NCBI GenBank assembly: GCA_015903945.1
Contig: JABMDL010000006.1
Coordinates: 1-57,426 of the forward strand
From: Nitrospira sp.
GTDB taxonomy: Bacteria; Nitrospirota; Nitrospiria; Nitrospirales; Nitrospiraceae
Direction of reading: 5' to 3'
DNA: 57,426 nucleotides
This document shows positions 25,579 through 32,113 of this stretch, piece by piece. The position numbers and the translations under genes were made by a program. The notes under the pieces are model-generated. The model was not told the origin of the DNA, ran no database searches, and saw nothing but the letters and a program-made list of their open reading frames with translations. The stretch's first letter is position 1. Each line of letters opens with the position of its first letter.

Positions 25579-26997
25579 ATGGAACAGGAACACATTCTGG
25601 TTGTCGATGATGATGAGGGGCTGCTGCACCTGTTGAAGATGCGGCTCTCCGCGATGGGATTTGCCGTTACTCCATGCACCACCGGGCAGGAAGCCGTCGG
25701 AGCAGCCAAGAAGAGGATGTTCGACTTGGCGATTACCGATCTGCGCCTGCGCGGCGAGGACGGACTGGACGTGACCGAGGAACTGTTGCGCATCCTTCCC
25801 GGTCTGCCGATCATCATTCTCACCGCCCACGGCAGCATCCCCAACGCCGTTGAGGCGATGCAGCGCGGCGCGTTTGGCTACTTGACGAAGCCGTTCGATG
25901 ACAAAGAACTCAAGGCCACGATCGAAAAGGCCCTTGCGCAACAGCGGATGAGCCGGGAAATTCAGCGCCTCAAATCACTGGTCAAGGAGCTCTACGGGCT
26001 CGAAAACGTCGTGGCGCGAAGTCCGGCGATGCAGCGGCTGTTTCAGCAGATTGCGCAAGTGTCCGATTCGGACGCAACCATTGTGCTCTTCGGCGAGACC
26101 GGGACCGGTAAGGAAGTCATGGCCCGTGTCATTCATGCGAACAGCCGGCGGAGCAAGGGGCCGTTCGTCGCGCTCAACTGCGCCGCGATTCCGGAAACGC
26201 TGTTTGAAAGCGAGCTGTTCGGGCACGTGAAAGGCGCCTTCACCAGCGCGCTCGGTGCCAAGCGCGGGCTCTTCCAGATGGCCAACGGGGGCACCCTCTT
26301 TTTAGACGAGATCGGCGAAATGCCGCTGGCGATGCAAGTCAAGTTGCTGCGAGCGGTGCAGGAACGGGAAGTGCGTGAGGTGGGTTCAGAGAACACGACC
26401 AAGGTGGACGTTCGCATCATTGCCGCCACGAATAGGGATCTTGGCGAAGCGGTCAAACAAGGCACGTTCCGTAACGATTTGTACTACCGGATCTCGGTCG
26501 TGCCCTTGTTCATCCCGCCGTTGCGGGACCGCCGCGACGACATTCCGTTGCTGGCGCAGCACTTCCTCAAGCTCAGCGTCAAGCGGGCGAACAAGGAGGT
26601 GAAGGGATTCACGCCGGCTGCGCTGAATCGACTGATGGCTAACCCGTGGCCCGGCAATGTGCGGGAGTTGGAAAACGCCGTCGAGAAAGCCGTGGTCATG
26701 TCTCGCCAAGACATGCTGACACCGGATCTGTTGCCGGCGGTCGGGGTGTCACACGAGCCCTCGCTCAAGCCGCTCACCGAAGCCAAGGAAGACTTTGAAC
26801 GGACGTATTTGAAGAACGTGCTCCAGCTGACCGGTGGCAATATTTCCCGCGCGGCTCAATTTGCCGGACGGTATCGGGCGGACTTCTACAAGATGCTCAG
26901 GAAATACGGGCTCCATCCGTCGATGACCAAAGGGAAGCTCGATCCGGAATTGGAAGAGATCGAAGACGAAGCCGATCTCACCGAAGCGGAGCGATAA
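25579..26997 (+). CDS. Sigma-54-dependent response regulator, QseF/GlrR-like, with GAFTSA loop
   Basis: The 472-residue protein has a receiver domain (acidic pocket DDD at 10-12, phospho-acceptor Asp54 in ITDLRL, Lys104 in TKPF). It also has an AAA+ sigma-54 activator domain (Walker A GETGTGKE at 172-179, Walker B GGTLFLDEIGEMP, arginine-containing RDRRDDIPLL) and a C-terminal Fis-like helix-turn-helix (SRAAQFAGRYRADFYKMLRK). The loop that contacts sigma-54 reads GAFTSA (219-224), not the usual GAFTGA, which could weaken or tune activation. AAGGAA precedes the ATG. It is the partner of the kinase upstream, and a strong terminator follows the gene. Confidence 0.88.
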   Translation: MEQEHILVVDDDEGLLHLLKMRLSAMGFAVTPCTTGQEAVGAAKKRMFDLAITDLRLRGEDGLDVTEELLRILPGLPIIILTAHGSIPNAVEAMQRGAFGYLTKPFDDKELKATIEKALAQQRMSREIQRLKSLVKELYGLENVVARSPAMQRLFQQIAQVSDSDATIVLFGETGTGKEVMARVIHANSRRSKGPFVALNCAAIPETLFESELFGHVKGAFTSALGAKRGLFQMANGGTLFLDEIGEMPLAMQVKLLRAVQEREVREVGSENTTKVDVRIIAATNRDLGEAVKQGTFRNDLYYRISVVPLFIPPLRDRRDDIPLLAQHFLKLSVKRANKEVKGFTPAALNRLMANPWPGNVRELENAVEKAVVMSRQDMLTPDLLPAVGVSHEPSLKPLTEAKEDFERTYLKNVLQLTGGNISRAAQFAGRYRADFYKMLRKYGLHPSMTKGKLDPELEEIEDEADLTEAER

Positions 26998-27043
26998 CGT
27001 TCACGGTTCCGGTACCGCTCGGTTCGCAGTTGGACCAATCTAG

Positions 27044-27080
27044 AAAGGCCGCGTCTCATAGACGCGGCCTTTTGTGTTTG
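27044..27080 (+). terminator. Rho-independent terminator after the kinase-lipoprotein-regulator operon
   Basis: AAAGGCCGCGTCT (27044-27056) pairs perfectly with AGACGCGGCCTTT (27060-27072) across a 3-nt loop and is followed by a T-rich run. Confidence 0.92.
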
Positions 27081-27156
27081 TTGTGCGCACAGGCGCCGGG
27101 AGGACTCCAGGGGATTGTGTGGCATCCCCGGAGTGCAATGAGGCAGGTGGTCAGGG

Positions 27157-27187
27157 TTGCCCTCCGATATTGGTCGAGTGCTATAAT
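27157..27187 (+). promoter_or_regulatory. Extended -10 promoter
   Basis: TGC followed by a perfect TATAAT (27182-27187) forms an extended -10 element. A TTGCCC (27157-27162) lies 19 bp upstream as a weak -35. The start codon of the next gene is at 27230. Confidence 0.6.
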
Positions 27188-27229
27188 GCGCGCCTCGCGT
27201 CCTGTGAATCTAGACAAGGAGGGCACAAC

Positions 27230-27595
27230 ATGACTGGGAACCGGCAGGAAATTCGGTGTGGCGGAAGAACGATCTTGATCGGAGCGGTACTCAGCTTGGG
27301 GATGGCCGTGGTTGCGAATCCTGTGAGTGCCGAGGAACAGTCGACAGTCAGCCCGCAGGGGGTGGGCATTCAAGCCGCCAGCTGGTTGCTCACGGTTCCC
27401 TATGGCGCCGTGAAATCAGCCTATGCCTTGAGCGGCGGCATGGTCGGTGGCCTCGCCTGGGTGGCCACGGGTGGAAACATCGAACCCGCCAAGGGCGTCT
27501 GGGTTCCTTCGATGACCGGCGATTACATCGTGCAGCCGGAAAACCTTACAGGTGAAAAGCGGCTGCAGTTCGTGGGACAGGCCTCAGGCGGATAA
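27230..27595 (+). CDS. Exported hypothetical protein
   Basis: The 121-residue product has a signal peptide (ILIGAVLSLGMAVVANPVSA, cleavage before EEQS). A glycine-rich mature part of about 85 residues contains a second hydrophobic stretch (MVGGLAWVATGG) and ends in QASGG. It could be periplasmic or loosely membrane-associated. AAGGAGGG lies 6 nt before the ATG and an extended -10 promoter lies about 40 bp upstream, so it is a single-gene unit. No family was recognised. Confidence 0.7.
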   Translation: MTGNRQEIRCGGRTILIGAVLSLGMAVVANPVSAEEQSTVSPQGVGIQAASWLLTVPYGAVKSAYALSGGMVGGLAWVATGGNIEPAKGVWVPSMTGDYIVQPENLTGEKRLQFVGQASGG

Positions 27596-27725
27596 GGAAT
27601 TTCCGGCGACGAAGAGTCGGCAGTGCGCAGGATGAAAAGAACGGGTGTGTGTCCGGCGGCCAATTGTGCGGAGTGTGGGCTGAAGCGCCGAGACGGTTAG
27701 AACTACGGTTACACGTGTGAATGAG

Positions 27726-27760
27726 GGGTTACGTCTTTACTGACGTAGCCCTTTTCTTTT
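27726..27760 (+). terminator. Rho-independent terminator
   Basis: GGGTTACGTC (27726-27735) and GACGTAGCCC (27742-27751) form a 10-bp stem with one G-U pair. It is followed by TTTTCTTTTT. It ends the transcript of the exported protein gene. From 27761 to 27910 no gene can be supported. Confidence 0.88.
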
Positions 27761-27910
27761 TGTACTGGTTGAAGTGCCAGCACCTACCCCCCCAACCCTT
27801 GCGTGGCCGTCGCCTATGCGAGGGCCAGCCTAAACCCTAGAGCCTGCCATCCCTATGGCCTTGACCTTTGTACCCCCAACCCCTGGAAGGTGCAAGCAGC
27901 TCAGTTAGGC

Positions 27911-28108
27911 TCACTCGATTTCAGTGCTCAAGATAGTTCTGACAGGTAGAGTGATTGTCCTCTCGTAGCTTTCCGCCACTCCCACGGCGGCACCGGTGCG
28001 ATCAGCCCAAAGCACTTTCTTGGCCTCGCGTGCGTCTCGCGCTACCCTCATCAGCCACTCAAGTCCGTTCATGTCACACATCACCAGAGCAGCGGACCAC
28101 CGCTTCAC
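27911..28108 (-). CDS. Doubtful small open frame downstream of the PilZ gene
   Basis: A 65-codon frame on the PilZ strand contains LEWLMRVARDAREAKKVLW and ADRTGAAVGVAESYERT, which look protein-like (helix, then strands). There is no ribosome binding site at the GTG at 28108 or at the internal ATG at 28081, and no family was recognised. It could be a real small protein or a decayed gene in the patch next to tRNA-Thr. Confidence 0.28.
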   Translation of the reverse strand: MKRWSAALVMCDMNGLEWLMRVARDAREAKKVLWADRTGAAVGVAESYERTITLPVRTILSTEIE

Positions 28109-28153
28109 AGCGGATTTGCGCCGAGTTGTCGAGGTGGTTTTCTTTAGTGGAAT

Positions 28154-28720
28154 TCAGGCAGGCAAGGTCATCAGGGACGTGATGACTTGCTCCAAACGTT
28201 GCCGCTCAGATTCCGTGATCCGAAAGAACGCCACCCCAAACATCTGACCGCTTATCCATTGCACCGTCGAGGCCTCAATCATCAATGGCCATTCCAAGTT
28301 CGGCGCATACATGCGGAGTTCCAGCGACATACCTGGCGTGAGAGCGACAGAACTTTCAACTCGACAACCACCGGCCGAGAGGTCAAGGATAATACCCGTT
28401 CCGTCTAGTTTCGGAGATGCACAAAACGTCGTGCGGAATTGGACTTTGAAGCGTGGTGTGGTCCGGCGGTCCTGGGATTTCATATCCCAGACGGTCCAGC
28501 CAGCTACCTTTCCGTCAATAACCCGCTGCCCGAAGGTAATTCCATGGACGTCAGCCTCTTCCTCTGTCGCGTAGAGCACATCGGATGAAAATTCTCGGGT
28601 CTGAATACCACGGGGATGTTGGACCGAAATGAAGATATGAAGCCCCCACTTGCCCCAGTTCGCTTCATGATGTGGAGCGGATTCAATCGTGTAGCCCTTG
28701 TACTCGGCCTTTTTCCCCAT
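28154..28720 (-). CDS. PilZ domain protein (putative c-di-GMP effector)
   Basis: The 188-residue protein has a C-terminal PilZ domain with both c-di-GMP motifs: R-x-x-x-R in RRTTPR (Arg86 and Arg90) and D-x-S-x-G-G in DLSAGG (113-118). The N-terminal 80 residues form an unrecognised domain containing GYTIESAPHHEANWGKWGL and a TREFSSDVLYATEEEA segment, possibly a second ligand or partner module. GGAGGG lies 2 nt before the ATG at 28720. It sits alone in a gene-poor patch beside tRNA-Thr, so it may have arrived by integration. A link to flagellar control is possible but unproven. Confidence 0.8.
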   Translation of the reverse strand: MGKKAEYKGYTIESAPHHEANWGKWGLHIFISVQHPRGIQTREFSSDVLYATEEEADVHGITFGQRVIDGKVAGWTVWDMKSQDRRTTPRFKVQFRTTFCASPKLDGTGIILDLSAGGCRVESSVALTPGMSLELRMYAPNLEWPLMIEASTVQWISGQMFGVAFFRITESERQRLEQVITSLMTLPA

Positions 28721-29086
28721 AACCCTCCAACTTCCGTTTCATTAAGCCGTTCTCGGATTTTCCGAAGGATAGCACAGCCATAATTCACTGCAAGAACTTA
28801 TTGCCTCACACGGCGTGTTCCCCTCCCGTTGCTGAACTGTTTTGAATTTTGACGGGAAAGGAATGAGTGAAGAGTGGCCGGCGATGTGGGGAACGCCGAC
28901 TGAGACTACTGCCGCTTGGTTTTTCTCCGCTCCCCCAGCGGCCCCGACTTCTCCTCACGGATACTGTCCCGCCACGCGTTACCCCTTCTACTTGCTCCGA
29001 ACAAGCTCAGCACCTACCGTTCGAACACCGTAATAACACCTGGCGATTTGTCGGAAACCGCTCAAGCCGTACGTGCATGATAGTTT

Positions 29087-29118
29087 GGATCTGGCGAGAG
29101 GAATCAAACCATCCAACC
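29087..29118 (-). repeat. Degenerate 3' fragment of tRNA-Thr
   Basis: This 32-nt stretch matches the 3' end of the tRNA-Thr gene at 29321-29351 in the same orientation: 29 of 31 tRNA bases agree, plus one inserted base. It covers the acceptor 3' strand and T arm, the usual target of site-specific integrases, so it looks like a distal attachment-site remnant. No integrase gene is present. Apart from this and the hairpins, 28721-29319 shows no gene. Confidence 0.6.
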
Positions 29119-29190
29119 GTCGCCGGATCGGCCCTGAAGCTTGCCTCACCGGCTCCTGCGGAGGGGGCCAGCCCCCTCGCACGCTCCCCA

Positions 29191-29212
29191 CGAAGGGGAC
29201 ATATCCCCTTCG
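29191..29212. repeat. Perfect short hairpin in the tRNA-Thr flank
   Basis: CGAAGGGGA (29191-29199) and TCCCCTTCG (29204-29212) form a 9-bp stem around CATA. It is followed at 29221-29234 by GGTTGGAGGTTCGA, identical to the T-arm sequence of tRNA-Thr but in inverted orientation. Confidence 0.6.
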
Positions 29213-29319
29213 AAACCCCTGGTTGGAGGTTCGAAAGAAAGAATTCCTGAAGGTATTTATCCGCCGACGTCAATGACGATAGTGCGATGAAGAGTCGGCG
29301 GGTCAACCGAAGGTTGGTG

Positions 29320-29395
29320 TGGAGCTGGCGAGAGGAATCGAACCTCCAACCTGCGGTTTACAAAACCGCTGCTCTGCCGATTGAGCTACGCCAGC
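29320..29395 (-). tRNA. tRNA-Thr (anticodon UGU)
   Basis: On the minus strand the acceptor GCTGGCG pairs with CGCCAGC, followed by discriminator T and an encoded CCA at 29320-29322. The D arm is GCTC-AATCGGCA-GAGC. The anticodon stem GCGGT/ACCGC encloses the loop TTTGTAA with anticodon TGT. The T arm is GGAGG-TTCGATT-CCTCT. The length is 76 nt. The spacer 29396-29641 shows no gene. Confidence 0.97.
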
Positions 29396-29641
29396 TTCCT
29401 AATGATTTGAATGAGTTACACTCTTACAGACTCTCGGCCTTGGGGTCAAGTGTTCCGGGCGTGTTCCCACGGTGCTCGCGGCGGGGAGCTGCATGGCTAG
29501 GTCGAAGGAGTTACTGTGGCCGGACTCTACTGTTACTGATCGGGGATTTTCGTTGGATGTGCTTCATCCTGTAGGTAGTGAGAATGTCGTCTTCGGGTCC
29601 CGGCTCGTAGCAGCAGAGTCTACTTGCAGGGCGGTGAAACT

Positions 29642-30049
29642 TCACTGTTTCAGGGTGCGAACGTAGGCCAGTACATCCTGTAACTGCTTATCGGAAAGCC
29701 GCGATTTCCACGCCGGCATCACCTTTCCTGGGCGCCCGTCGTGAATGGTTCTGAGCAAGTCGACATTCAGCTTGCGTTGGGTCTCGGCAGAAGATAAGTC
29801 GGCCACATTGGCTCCAGCAATCTCAAGACCGTCGCCTCTGCCACGTGATCCGTGACACAGTATGCAGTGTTTTTCAAAGAGGTTCTTCCCAGTCCGTGCA
29901 TCTGAGCCAAGGATGACGTCCTGCTTCGGGACAGCGCGCTCTTGAGCTGACGCCGCGGCTAGGGGTGCCGTGACCAAAACTCCGGTGGCACTCATCAGGC
30001 AAGCCACCACCGACCAGAGTTTCCAGCGCTCGGATAGTATGGATGACAT
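29642..30049 (-). CDS. Small exported c-type cytochrome
   Basis: The product of about 135 residues has a signal peptide (WSVVACLMSATGVLVTAPLA, cleaved near ASAQE). A single-heme cytochrome c domain follows: heme site C62-ILC-H66 and an axial methionine in GKVMPAWK near residue 112. It should carry electrons in the periplasm. The start at 30049 is preferred because it opens directly on the signal peptide and follows GGTGGGA by 9 nt; a frame back to 30127 adds an unlikely leader. No oxidase or other redox gene is adjacent. It is divergent from the NtrC-type regulator gene. Confidence 0.82.
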   Translation of the reverse strand: MSSILSERWKLWSVVACLMSATGVLVTAPLAAASAQERAVPKQDVILGSDARTGKNLFEKHCILCHGSRGRGDGLEIAGANVADLSSAETQRKLNVDLLRTIHDGRPGKVMPAWKSRLSDKQLQDVLAYVRTLKQ

Positions 30050-30311
30050 ACAGTTTGGTCCCACCATAGTTGGTTCATTCAGACGTTCGTTCATGTGCGC
30101 ACCCATGCGCCGGCTTGTGTATGACAAAGATCGTGTCGCCTGCGATGCGCTGACGGCACACTAGCAACTGGCCGGAGACCCTGTCAAGAAATGCCCCGGC
30201 TCCTTCTACCTGAGACTTTCGCTTGCATTGGCCGGCGCTTCTGATTATCCTCAGCACGCCTGACGGTTCGCCTGCCTACGACGGCTGCCTGACCTTCGCA
30301 GGCGAATCTGA

Positions 30312-30340
30312 TTCGCTGAAATAGGCTCAAGCCGTATGAT
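30312..30340 (+). promoter_or_regulatory. Possible promoter of the orphan regulator
   Basis: TTCGCT (30312-30317), a 17-bp spacer and TATGAT (30335-30340) precede the regulator start at 30362. Just upstream, TTCGCCTGC (30267-30275) and GCAGGCGAA (30298-30306) form a 9-bp inverted repeat that could be an operator. The -35 match is poor. Confidence 0.3.
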
Positions 30341-30361
30341 TCACCTTCGAGGTCCGCACTG

Positions 30362-31771
30362 ATGAGCCAGACGCACGTTCTTGTCATCGACGACGATCCT
30401 GCCGTTCGTGAGGTCGTGCAGGAGACGTTGAGGCAAGAAGGGTACGCAGTCTCCACTGCCGTGGACGGTGCCCAGGGCTTGCAAGCGGCGAAGGAGACCC
30501 AGGTCCACATTGTCATGGTCGACTTGCAACTGCCCGATACCGACGGACTCACCATCATCGGGCGCCTGGCCGGGCTCGACGCGAACATCATTCCCATCAT
30601 GATGACCGGATTTGGATCGATCGAAATGGCTGTGCGAGCCATGAAAGCCGGGGCCTTCGATTTCATTACGAAACCGTTTGACCCCGAGACGGTGGCGGTT
30701 GTTGTGCGCAAGGCAGTTGAATTCCAACGGTTACGGCAAGAGAACCACCTGTTGCGCAAGGCTGTTCGTGATGAATATCGATTAGAGCACCTGGTCGGGA
30801 CGAGCGAACCGATCCGCCAGGTGTTGGATTTTGTCCGGAAAGTCGCCGACAGCGACAGCACCGTTTTGGTTCAGGGGGAAAGCGGGACCGGCAAGGAACT
30901 CGTGGCCCGCATGCTTCATTTCAACAGTCTCCGGAAGGACCGCCCGCTCGTGCCGGTGAATTGCGGGGCGATTCCGGAAAATTTGCTCGAATCGGAACTG
31001 TTCGGACATGAGAAAGGCGCGTTTACCGGCGCGGTGCAGGCCAGGATGGGCCGATTCGAATTGGCCAACGGGGGAACAATTTTTCTCGACGAGATCGGCG
31101 AAATGAGTTTGCCGCTCCAAGTGAAGCTGCTCCGTGTGTTACAGGAGAAAGCCTTCGAGCGGGTGGGGGGCAATCGGACGATCCATGTGGACGTGCGCAT
31201 CGTGGCCGCGACCAATCAGAATCTGGAAGACCTCGTCGAAGAGAAACGGTTTCGCCACGACCTGTTCTACCGGCTCAACGTGATTCCGATCGTCATTCCT
31301 CCGTTGCGGGAACGCCGCAGCGACATTCCGATCCTGATCGAGCATTTCTTGGCCCGGTTCAATCAGAGCAAGCACACGGCCATCACCGGTATTGACCAGG
31401 AAGCGCTGCGGCTCTTGTCGGAGTACGATTGGCCCGGCAACATCCGGGAATTGGAAAACATGATCGAGCGTTTGGTTGTCCTCAAGAAGCAGGGGGTCTT
31501 GACGGCCGGCGACCTGCCGGAAAAGATTGGGCGGAGATCGGCTGCTCCGGCGCTTCCCGAGCAGTTCATCCGCTTCAGCGAAGACGGGATCAACCTGTCC
31601 AGGGAAGTCGAGCAATATGAGCAACAGCTCATCATTGAAGCGCTCCGCAAAGCCAACGGAGTCACAACAAGGGCGGCCCAGTTGCTCCACCTCAACCGCA
31701 CGACGCTGGTCGAAAAACTCAAACGCAAGGGCGTGGATCCCAGGGCGCACTCGCAGAGCCTCCCCCACTAG
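30362..31771 (+). CDS. Orphan NtrC-family sigma-54 response regulator
   Basis: The 469-residue protein has a receiver domain (acidic triad at 10-12, Asp54 in VMVDLQLPD, Lys in TKPF). It also has a sigma-54 activator AAA+ domain (Walker A GESGTGKE, an intact GAFTGA loop, Walker B GGTIFLDEIGEMS) and a Fis-like helix-turn-helix (TRAAQLLHLNRTTLVEKLKR). No kinase gene is adjacent: upstream is a divergent cytochrome, downstream a TPR gene with its own sigma-54 promoter. It may be the master flagellar activator acting above the FlrB/FlrC-like pair. GAGG lies about 9 nt before the ATG. The TAG stop is continuous with a family B repeat. Confidence 0.88.
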   Translation: MSQTHVLVIDDDPAVREVVQETLRQEGYAVSTAVDGAQGLQAAKETQVHIVMVDLQLPDTDGLTIIGRLAGLDANIIPIMMTGFGSIEMAVRAMKAGAFDFITKPFDPETVAVVVRKAVEFQRLRQENHLLRKAVRDEYRLEHLVGTSEPIRQVLDFVRKVADSDSTVLVQGESGTGKELVARMLHFNSLRKDRPLVPVNCGAIPENLLESELFGHEKGAFTGAVQARMGRFELANGGTIFLDEIGEMSLPLQVKLLRVLQEKAFERVGGNRTIHVDVRIVAATNQNLEDLVEEKRFRHDLFYRLNVIPIVIPPLRERRSDIPILIEHFLARFNQSKHTAITGIDQEALRLLSEYDWPGNIRELENMIERLVVLKKQGVLTAGDLPEKIGRRSAAPALPEQFIRFSEDGINLSREVEQYEQQLIIEALRKANGVTTRAAQLLHLNRTTLVEKLKRKGVDPRAHSQSLPH

Positions 31772-31860
31772 CAGAATCCTGAAAAAGTCCGCCAGCATCG
31801 TTCCCCGCCTTGCCGAAGCGGCTTCGCGAGGCAGGTTGCATCGCTCTGGGCACAGCGTCA
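31771..31860. repeat. Dispersed inverted repeat family B, copy 2
   Basis: GCAGAATCCTGAAAAAGTCC, then GCCAGCATCGTTC, closely match the left arm of the copy at 19358. As there, the repeat begins at the G of the upstream TAG stop codon. An internal hairpin CTTGCCGAAGCGGCTTCGCG lies in the middle. Confidence 0.7.
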
Positions 31861-31963
31861 TTCGTCAACCGTCATACGTCAACCGGTAGGGAAACGGAAT
31901 TGCTTCGTCATTTGACGCATAACGATTGACGGCATTCCGTCCCAACTCGCTCCTCCGTTCTCT

Positions 31964-31979
31964 CGTCAAACGCTTGACG
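31964..31979. promoter_or_regulatory. Palindrome CGTCAA-N4-TTGACG, candidate activator site
   Basis: This perfect palindrome is 105 bp upstream of the sigma-54 promoter at 32084. A related CGTCA-N2-TGACG lies at 31906-31917 and single CGTCAA half-sites at 31863-31882. The same core occurs upstream of the fliL sigma-54 promoter. It is a candidate enhancer for a FlrC-type regulator, though a repeat origin is not excluded. Confidence 0.45.
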
Positions 31980-32083
31980 GTCTTCCCAGTGTACTGTTGC
32001 CGATCCTGACACTGGTTGCCTTGAATGTGCATCCAACCCCTGTATTTCCTCAGTATCAGCGCTGTATTCCCTCGCACGTCCTA

Positions 32084-32099
32084 GGGCACAGTCTTTGCT
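32084..32099 (+). promoter_or_regulatory. Sigma-54 promoter of the TPR-kinase-regulator operon
   Basis: GGGCAC (32084-32089), five bases, then TTGCT (32095-32099) matches the TGGCAC-N5-TTGCA/T consensus with exact spacing. The predicted start of transcription (about 32110) is only a few bases before the ATG at 32114. Confidence 0.7.
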
Positions 32100-32113
32100 G
32101 ATGCATCCAGCCG

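Noticed and set aside
27632..27700. 22-codon frame with CPAANCAECG
   Set aside because: Too short and unsupported by anything but two cysteine pairs; probably chance after the preceding gene.
29287..29574. Plus-strand open frame with REESNLQPAVYKTAALPIEL
   Set aside because: It is the antisense of tRNA-Thr; the similar REESN peptide near 29100 comes from the tRNA fragment.
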